From contig MNCI01035635.1 of NCBI GenBank assembly GCA_015680685.1, positions 957 to 64,956 of the forward strand: 64,000 nt of DNA. The letters are read 5' to 3'. Positions 57,850-64,000 of this stretch are shown here, piece by piece (position 1 is the first letter of the stretch; each line of letters begins with the position of its first letter). Made by a program: the position numbers and the translations under genes. The stretch comes from Gnetum montanum. Taxonomy: Eukaryota; Streptophyta; Gnetopsida; Gnetales; Gnetaceae. The notes under the pieces were generated by a model, which was not told the DNA's origin, did no database searches, and worked only from the letters and a program-made list of their open reading frames with translations.

Positions 57850-58990
57850 GGCTGACATTTAATCCTACTAGTAGTGCATTATGCATGGAACCATTTGAGG
57901 GGCTTGTGCAAGCCTACATTAAAAGCATGAAAAAAATGGAAGAGGTTCATCAACAGGTCTCCACTGTTCATGACCATGATGACTGGGGGAAGCTACAAAT
58001 CCCTAAGAGCTTCAAACAAGAGCCCCTAGAGCTAAAGTCTTTACTGGCTCACTTGGAATATTCATTTTTGCAAAATGGAAATCCTGTAATTATCAATGCC
58101 ACCCTTGCTCCTGAACAGAAGAAGAGATTGCTGAAGGTGGTAAACAAATGGGTTGTTGCATTTGCATGGTCATATCCTAAGTTGACTGGAGTTGATCCCA
58201 TGGTCTGCCAACATCGGATCTATATTGACCCTTCCATGAAGCCAAGATGAGAGCCACAAAGATGATTGAATCCCAAACTGAAGCAGGTTGTAAAGGATGA
58301 AATTGAATAATTGCTAAAGGTGGGGTTCATCTATTCTATTTCTGATAGCAAATGGGATAGCCCACTCATTATTGTGCCAAAGAAAGATGGAAAATGGAGG
58401 TTTTGTATTGATTTTTGGTTTCTCAACATGGAAACCTTCAAGGACCACTTCCCACTCCCATTTGTGAACCAGGTGTTGGACACCATCGTAGGGCACCGCT
58501 ACTACAGCTTTTTGGATGGTTATACTGGCTATAACTAGATCCAAATTGCACCAAAGGACTATGCCAAAATAACTTTCACAAGTCCCTGGGGGCCTTTCGC
58601 ATACAAGAAGATGCCCTTTGACCTATGTAATGCGCCTACCATGTTCCAATTCCTTATCCTCAACATCTTCCAACAACAGATCGGCAATGGGGTAGAAGTC
58701 TTCATGGATGACTTCTCTACCTATGAGGCCACATTCAAGCAAGCCTTGGACCATCTTGAGTAGGTTTTGAAATGGTGTGTAGACACAAATCTACTGCTCA
58801 ACTAGCATAAAATCCATTTTATGGTCCAAGAAAGCATTGTGTTAGGGCATCACATCTCATAGACAAGGATTAGCGTCGACCCTGAAAAGATTACGGTCAT
58901 CCAAGGAATCACCCAACAAACAAGCATCGTAAAAGATGTTTGGTCATTCCTTGGCCACACTGGTTACTACCGATGATTCATTGAAAACTT
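57850..58990 (+). pseudogene. R10: reverse transcriptase
   Basis: A linker (57885-58250, 121 codons open) ends with HRIYIDPSMKPR before the RT. RT blocks are SDSKWDSPLIIVPKKDG, WRFCIDF, METFKDHFPLPFVNQVL, YYSFLDGYTGYN-stop-IQI, FTSPWGPFAYKKMPF, LCNAPT and the catalytic box VFMDDFSTY (two Asp 58707-58712). The thumb follows: IVLGHHIS, VIQGI, SFLGHTGYYR. FMDDF rather than YLDDI is usual in Athila-group elements. In-frame stops are almost all TAG, where relatives have Gln (GYNQIQI, LEQVL) or Trp. Makes DNA from element RNA when intact. Confidence 0.8.
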
Positions 58991-59480
58991 CTCAAATATC
59001 TCCAAGCTGTTGGTAGAGCTTACAAAGAAGGATGCTCCATTCATCTAGACCAAGGAATGTGAATCTTCATTCCAATTTCTTAAAAACAAACTTGTAGAAA
59101 CTCTAGTTCTACAGGCACTTGATTTGTCTAGGTCCTTCCACATCATGATGGATGCATCTAATTATGCATTGGAATTTATGCTTACATAGTGTGATGACCA
59201 TAAATGTCCATACTATATCCACTGTGCAAGTCGTAGCATTGTGGGTGCTCAGCTCAACTACACCACCACCGAAAAGGAGTTGATGGCAGTGGTGTTCGCC
59301 TTGGACAAATTCTGGCACTATGTGCTCAGATACGAGGTTTTTGTGCATACTGACCATAGTGCTATCTAGTTCCTGATGAACAAACCAATGGTGAGCCCTC
59401 ACATCATCTAGTGGCTGGTGATTCTTCAAGAGTTTGATCTCACCATGGTAGATTGGAAGGGGACCAAGAATGTGGTTGCT
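58991..59480 (+). pseudogene. R10: RNase H
   Basis: Follows RT directly. MMDASNYALEF (Asp 59151-59153), NYTTTEKELMAVVFAL (Glu of EKEL at 59271) and FVHTDHSAI-stop-FLM (Asp 59352-59354) give the acidic residues of the Ty3/gypsy RNase H; all three remain. Stops interrupt the frame. The end is QEFDLTMVDWKGTKNVVANHLS, the usual transition to integrase. Confidence 0.75.
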
Positions 59481-60840
59481 AACCACTTGTCTTGGTTGCT
59501 ATGGGATGATGCAGAAGAGCAAGAGCCCTTATCCGACCAATTTCCAGATGAACTCCTCTTCACAGGTGTAGTTGATCCACAAGTGCCCAAGGAATCCCCT
59601 TGGTTCAACCACATCCTCACCTACCTCACCACTCAAGAGTTGCCAAAGGAGTGGAATCATTGGCAGAAACAATAGTTTCTCCATAAGGCCAAGTGCTTCA
59701 TGGAAATCAACGACCACCTTTACAAGGTGTGTGCATATGGCTTGGTTTGATGGTGTGTCCCTAATGATGATACACTTTGCATCCTCCAAGATGCTCATGA
59801 GGGCCCTTGTGGGGGCCACTATGCTAGACATCGCACCGCCATTAAGATCCCACTTGCAGGGTATTACTAGCCCACCATCTTTAGGGATGCACAATGGTTC
59901 GCCTGCTCCTACGAACAATGCTAGAGGGATGGTGGGATCACGGCATAGTTGGAGGAACCTCAACAGTGGATCCAACCACTAGAGCCCTTCAACATTTGGG
60001 GCATCAACTTAATGGGGCCCATCACACCCTTGTCCAACGAAAAGGCATATATCATTGTAGCAGTGGACTACTATACAAAGTGGGTAGAAGCGGCAGCTAT
60101 CATCGACTATTCTTCCAACACTGCCACACGATTTGTCCAACAACAAATCGTCAACAGGTTTGGAGTGCCATGTGCACTCGTTTCTGATAATGGGACTCAT
60201 TTCACGGGTATCACTTTTCGAAAACTCATGCAACGATTAAGGGTAACACATAAATTTACAACACCCTATCACCCCCAAGCCAATGGGAAAGCCAAAGTCA
60301 CCAATAGGGAGATCACCAAGATCCTTACTCGCACCATCAACAAAGATAGGAGGGACTGGAGCACCAAACTCAACGATGTCATTTGGGCTTATCGCTCCAC
60401 TCGGAAACTTCCTGTAGGGTACTCTCCCTATGAGTTACTGTACGGAAAGTTACCAACACTTCCAATTTAGGCTGAACTTTGCACACTATCCACTGCAAGT
60501 GACTTAGGCCTTGACCTTCCACTAGCACAACATGAACAACTTATCAATTAAAGTGTGCTAGATGAGAACCGATTAGTGGCCCTATCTTCAAATGAAATCC
60601 ACAAGGCCTATAATAAGAAATGACATGATCTTAGGATTTGAAAGGTCACATTTAGATGTGGTTACAAGGTATTGTATTGGAACCCCTCACATGTATCTCA
60701 ATCGACCAAGTTTCAAACACTGTGGGAGGGACCTTACATTATCTCTGAAACCTTTCCATCTGGTGCATTGCTTATCCACAAACCTAAGGACCCCACTAGA
60801 ACAGAGTTAGTCAACCACCAACAACTGAAACCTTTCCATG
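59481..60840 (+). pseudogene. R10: integrase
   Basis: N-terminal zinc region is HLYKVCAYG to QDAHEGPCGGHYARHRT, then EQC-stop-R (59700-59930). The catalytic core at 59949-60470 is an open 173-codon piece. Two of three catalytic residues are changed: GINLMGP has Asn (60006-60008) for the first Asp, and GKAKVTN has Lys (60294-60296) for Glu. The middle Asp of SDNGTHF (60186-60188) stays, with spacings of 60 and 36 residues as expected. The C-terminal part (60640-60840) with YWNPSHVSQSTKF and WEGPYIISE is the GPY/F-type end. Inactive, although the core is free of stops. Confidence 0.8.
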
Positions 60841-61910
60841 AACTCCAATCAACCAGTGCAACCACTCATCATCACCTAGTCAGCCATGCTCCATTTTTCA
60901 CATCTCCTCCTTTCCACCTAGTCATGGGGAAGAGCGTCATCCCTGCTAATCCATTTCACAACACCCCGCACCATTTTGTAATTTTTTGTTTTACACCTTT
61001 TTTGTTTTATACTTTTTTGTTTTACACTTTTTGTTTTTCAACATCATTCATATGTTTGCCAATTATTCTCAAGCTTTTTTCTTTCTTTCTTTAATTATTT
61101 TTCATTTCTTTGTATGTGTTTTATTTTTCATGTGATCACTAACCCGTCATCTTATTATCGTCAGGCGTCTAGAGCGGGTGGTTTTTGTTACGATGGGTAA
61201 TGTAATGGTTCACCTAGTTATCTAGCTCCCACCCTCACATGGTTGTCCTTGGACTTTACATCTATTTTCAGCTCATAAAATCGATAGTGAGTCCACGTCA
61301 TCCACCCATTCAGCCACTCCATCGTTTTCCTTCTATTGGATGCATGCAACCCCTTCACTTAAAAACATTTTAATTAATGTGTGACTTGTGTAGTTCTTAG
61401 ACTCAAGGATGACCCAATGGTTTGAATCGGGTGTGACTTCAAGGGGAATGCAACATTCCTCGCTCTCTCTTATCCCCTAGGTTGCTGGTATGCCCTTACA
61501 GATTTCCTACCGCTCCACGTTTCTCTCTCCACAGAAGCTTCTGGGTAGTTTGACCTTGCATGGTATGGTCCTCACCAAAAAAAATTCAAAAATTTCAAAA
61601 AAAAAAAACAACTAAGCATGAGGATTCAAAGCACACTCCTTGGTCGAATACATGCAACCACGCATGGGCCTTTGCATGGTGTGGTTCCCCCGAAAAAGAA
61701 AAAAAATCATGACCTCACTATGGGGGAATTCAAAGCACACCCTTTAAACTACCTCTCACAGGCCACAAGCACTAGCTATGGGACTTCCTTCATCCCCTCT
61801 AACTTCATCCCATTTCACTTCCTTCCTCTCATGCTTGTTGGAGTGGTGGTTCTCTATGGGTGCCTTCCTTCTTCCTTGGGGGATGGCCGGGGGCCTCATC
61901 TGTTGCTGCA
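60841..61910 (+). other. R10: spacer after pol
   Basis: Ser/His-rich pol tail to about 61094, T-rich, then non-coding sequence. The block near 61430 (GGGTGTGACTTCAAGGGGAA) matches R4 18255 and R2 (about 8510, minus), which fixes the join in the pol-less elements. An A-rich tract is at 61578-61608. Confidence 0.6.
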
Positions 61911-62198
61911 ATGTCACTAAATGCGGATGGTTTTGGGTCTGAACTCAAGAAAGGTTCTACCAGGTCACTTAACCACAACCACACATGGGGTTTTATGTGA
62001 ACAATGATTGGAATTTCCATTCCCTTATCTCTCTCTACACCCATTTCTCTCCATAACTTACCTCACTGCCCATTTTATGTTTTGCAAGTTCATCGTGGTC
62101 TCCTTGGATTTCTCATCCCTTGGTGGGATCTCTTGGATAGGAGTCTTAATTGGCACACACCAATTCTTGGCCCTAGGGCTCACGGACCCCAGTGTTGA
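61911..62198 (+). pseudogene. R10: small spacer ORF
   Basis: 95-codon frame, MSLNADGFG to GPQC-TGA, with one TAG at codon 30. It sits between pol and ORF3 like the 86-codon frames of R2 and R4 and shares with them the MSL start, the ISxxSxxxP...LPH stretch and a LxFxIP block. Alignment is weak and only suggestive. The Cys-rich pattern of R2/R4 is not kept except near HCPF. Function unknown. Confidence 0.35.
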
Positions 62199-62521
62199 GG
62201 ATATGCAGGGGCTACTAAGGCTATTTCCTGCTATGGGAAGGACCCACCTACATATTCTTGGTCCCACTTGTTAAGTCTTCCATCCTTTGGGAGTTCTTGG
62301 TCAATTATTTTTAGGGTCCCATTGCTCGATTTCCCCCCCACAGAGTTCTTTTGAGTCCCGTTCTCCTATTTTTGACTCTCTTTTGAGCCCCGATTACCTT
62401 CCTCCTGTCCTCAGCCATGATTGGGCCTCTCATGTGCTTCAACCATCCTAATTTGGCCTTTCAAACTCATCATTTTAGGCTTTTTCTAGGTTGGTCAATG
62501 CTGGTCAATGGGTGAACACCC

Positions 62522-62549
62522 CTACATATACGGGGCCCCGTATATGTAG
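62522..62549. other. 28-bp perfect palindrome
   Basis: CTACATATACGGGG is followed directly by its exact reverse complement, with no spacer. It starts a stretch of related CCCCGTATATGTAG / CTGCATATACATGG repeats leading to CCCTATATATA near 62600. It resembles the repeat style of the R10 U3 and could be an internal promoter region for ORF3. Confidence 0.7.
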
Positions 62550-62641
62550 CCCCCTGCATATACATGGCCCTGTCGACATAGCACCTAATCCCTATATATA
62601 CACCTATTGTGCTTTAAAATTTTCTTCATTTGAGACATAAC

Positions 62642-62767
62642 TTGGGGGGAGATTTTACAATTTTTTCTATCCAACTCTTCCCAAGCCCCTGCCCGTCCTA
62701 CTGCATGTTCGCATCTATCGATCCTTACCCTCTTGAGCACCCGAAGGTATCCTCTCAGTCATGGGGG
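62642..62767 (+). other. Two internal polypurine-tract-like sites
   Basis: CTTGGGGGGAGA (about 62642-62653) and CAGTCATGGGGG (62756-62767). The second is identical over 12 bases to the PPT of R4 (19932-19943). Both lie inside the element, before ORF3, not at an LTR. Confidence 0.5.
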
Positions 62768-63021
62768 ATGAAGTCTAATTAATTAATTAGTTAGTTAGTT
62801 AATTCAAAATTTGCAACCCTAAGGGAAGAAACGAAAACAACCATTTTAAAAATTCTAGAATTAACCTTTGTTGTTTTTTGCTCTAGCCCATAAATCAACA
62901 CTCCGGGCAACTTAATGGAATGCCTGTGCCAACAACATAACTTAGTCAAATTAAGAAAGTGTACGAGATCCATTTTTGAACAACTTGTGCACAATCTAAT
63001 TAGTGATTATGTTGCTTGCAA

Positions 63022-64000
63022 ATGGCACCAAAACCAAGGCACCCAAGGGGTGAAGGACCATCGCAACTAAGGAACAAGCATCCACAAATGGGAAGGGGAC
63101 AAGGCACGTAACCACCAGAGCACGTGGAGGGCTGTCATGCAACTAGCCCTCTCCACGAAGGACCTGACGTGGAATCTATCCATCAAATTTTCTGAAGAGG
63201 ATATTCTCAGCAAGCAATCACAAAGGGATGAGGCTCCTAGGATAGCACCATGACTTGAGGTCACCCTGACCCAAGCCTATCTTGATGTTATCACACCATG
63301 TGAGATGCAGCAAATGGTCCTTCAAGAGCTAAACTTTGGACCATTCCTCGAGAACACGCTAGAAGAAGTGAGGCTCCAACTACAAAACTCTCCGATGTGG
63401 CCAATCATCACAACCAATGGTGAATGGTACTTAGGAGAGACCTATCTCTTCTGGACAAATCAGCAACAAGGGTCTAGAGTAAGAATCAAAGACATTTATG
63501 TCTCTTACTCTTCGGAGGTGATAGTGTAGGCTATAGGGTTGCTCAAGACTAGGGTGGATGTGGTGAAAATTCCAAAGTAGGCTGACCTAGATGTAAAGGC
63601 GGAATGGACCAAATGATGCTATGGGGTAGAGCACAAGGAATTTGGCTCTCTGACCATGATGGAGAGGATATATTCAAAGATCATTTCTTACCACTTGAAT
63701 CCAATGGTAAGACCCAGGAAAATCATAGCCTTCTCCACTCGTGTCTATGCTGCCTTGAGTGGAAAATTCCGAATGAGTCTTCCACAACTACTATTTTTGG
63801 AGATTGAAAAGAGGTTCGTTGAGAAAGAATGTGGAAGACAAGCTCTCCCCTTTCCCTACCTAATTCGAAAGTTGTGCAAACGGGCAAGGATAACATGGTA
63901 CTTCAATGATGTAATCCAGCATGCCCCAATTGCCTCTTGGCGGAAAATGATGAAGGATAAAACTCCTACCACCACACAGACAAAGAAGGAGTAGCAACCA
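63022..64000 (+). pseudogene. R10: ORF3, N-terminal part (cut by window edge)
   Basis: MAPKPRHPRGEGPS at 63022 matches the ORF3 starts of R4 and R2; TAA after 25 codons. Then open pieces in other frames: 63305-63529 (LQELNFGPFLENTLEEV, YLGETYLFW) and 63656-63994 (IYSKIISYHL, RPRKIIAFSTRVYAALSGKF, QLLFLEIEKRFVEK, LPFPYLIRKLCKRARI). The last aligns with R3 at 12350-12560. It resembles the globular domain of plant transposon-associated proteins of unknown function. The coiled-coil half lies beyond the window. Disrupted by stops and frameshifts. Confidence 0.6.

Larger units (their letters stand above)
54010..64000 (+). mobile_element. R10: Athila-like Ty3/gypsy element
   Basis: LTR (54010-54802, part inverted by assembly), gag, protease, RT, RNase H, integrase, a 2-kb spacer with a small ORF, and the start of ORF3; the 3' end lies outside the window. 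Pol order (PR-RT-RH-IN) defines Ty3/gypsy. The tRNA-Asp-type PBS, the FMDDF RT box and an extra ORF after integrase point to the Athila group. It shows the lowest decay here and the ancestral plan of R2 and R4. Confidence 0.85.

Noticed and set aside
59109-59486. 125-codon minus-strand frame
   Set aside because: Lies antisense to RNase H of R10; shadow of the conserved plus-strand domain.
59529-59975. 148-codon minus-strand frame
   Set aside because: Antisense to the integrase N-terminal region, with no family similarity of its own.

Overview
This window is non-coding nuclear DNA from a plant with a large, transposon-filled genome. It is AT-rich and carries Athila-like Ty3/gypsy retrotransposons with a tRNA-Asp-type primer site, plant-type RTE-like LINE and SINE relics, plant telomere-type CCCTAAA repeats and a plant BAHD acyltransferase scrap. 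Heavy decay, with stops that look like CAG/TGG to TAG changes, and old nested elements would suit a gymnosperm, but that is inference. I see no intact host gene. Element names R1-R10 and M1 are mine.

Layout. 1-1611: R1, a chimeric minus-strand LTR remnant (LTR, short gag fragment, LTR of another subfamily). 1612-5900: SINE/LINE-type scraps, short tandem duplications, microsatellites, and a GC-richer island (4340-5260) with a BAHD acyltransferase fragment. 5909-11934: R2, a minus-strand gag-only LTR element; internal 3' sequence repeats just beyond it (11935-12090). 12100-21759: R3, an older plus-strand element reduced to accessory ORF3 and 3' LTR, split by R4 (14660-20898). R4 is complete, pol-less, and flanked by the 5-bp duplication ATGAT. 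21760-24006: SINE and LINE relics. 24007-31990: R5, a minus-strand ORF3/LTR remnant split by R6 (24891-31235, duplication GATGT), which carries gag, protease and reverse transcriptase. 32000-33175: unidentified sequence and an LTR fragment (R7). 33176-38566: R8, minus-strand LTR-gag-protease-RT-RNase H-partial integrase. 38567-40960: LINE fragment, then R9 (3' LTR plus ORF3, minus). 41440-53190: M1, a decayed Mutator-like (MULE) region whose transposase (46.0-48.5 kb) and an unidentified long reading frame (50.3-51.5 kb) lie between inverted minisatellite arrays. 54010-64000: R10, the best-preserved autonomous-type element (LTR, gag, protease, RT, RNase H, integrase, spacer with a small ORF, start of ORF3), running off the right edge.

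How they relate. R1, R2 and R4 share one gag family and lack pol. R6, R8 and R10 share a second gag family with pol. All share LTR ends (TGATGAA...CTCATCA), the PBS type and a GATATC-rich or otherwise repetitive U3. R2 and R4 keep the spacer and the start of ORF3 seen in R10, so they look like internal-deletion derivatives that probably used pol supplied in trans. Two segments bounded by single Ns (36129-36608 and 54551-54802) lie in the wrong orientation inside their elements and are probably scaffolding errors.
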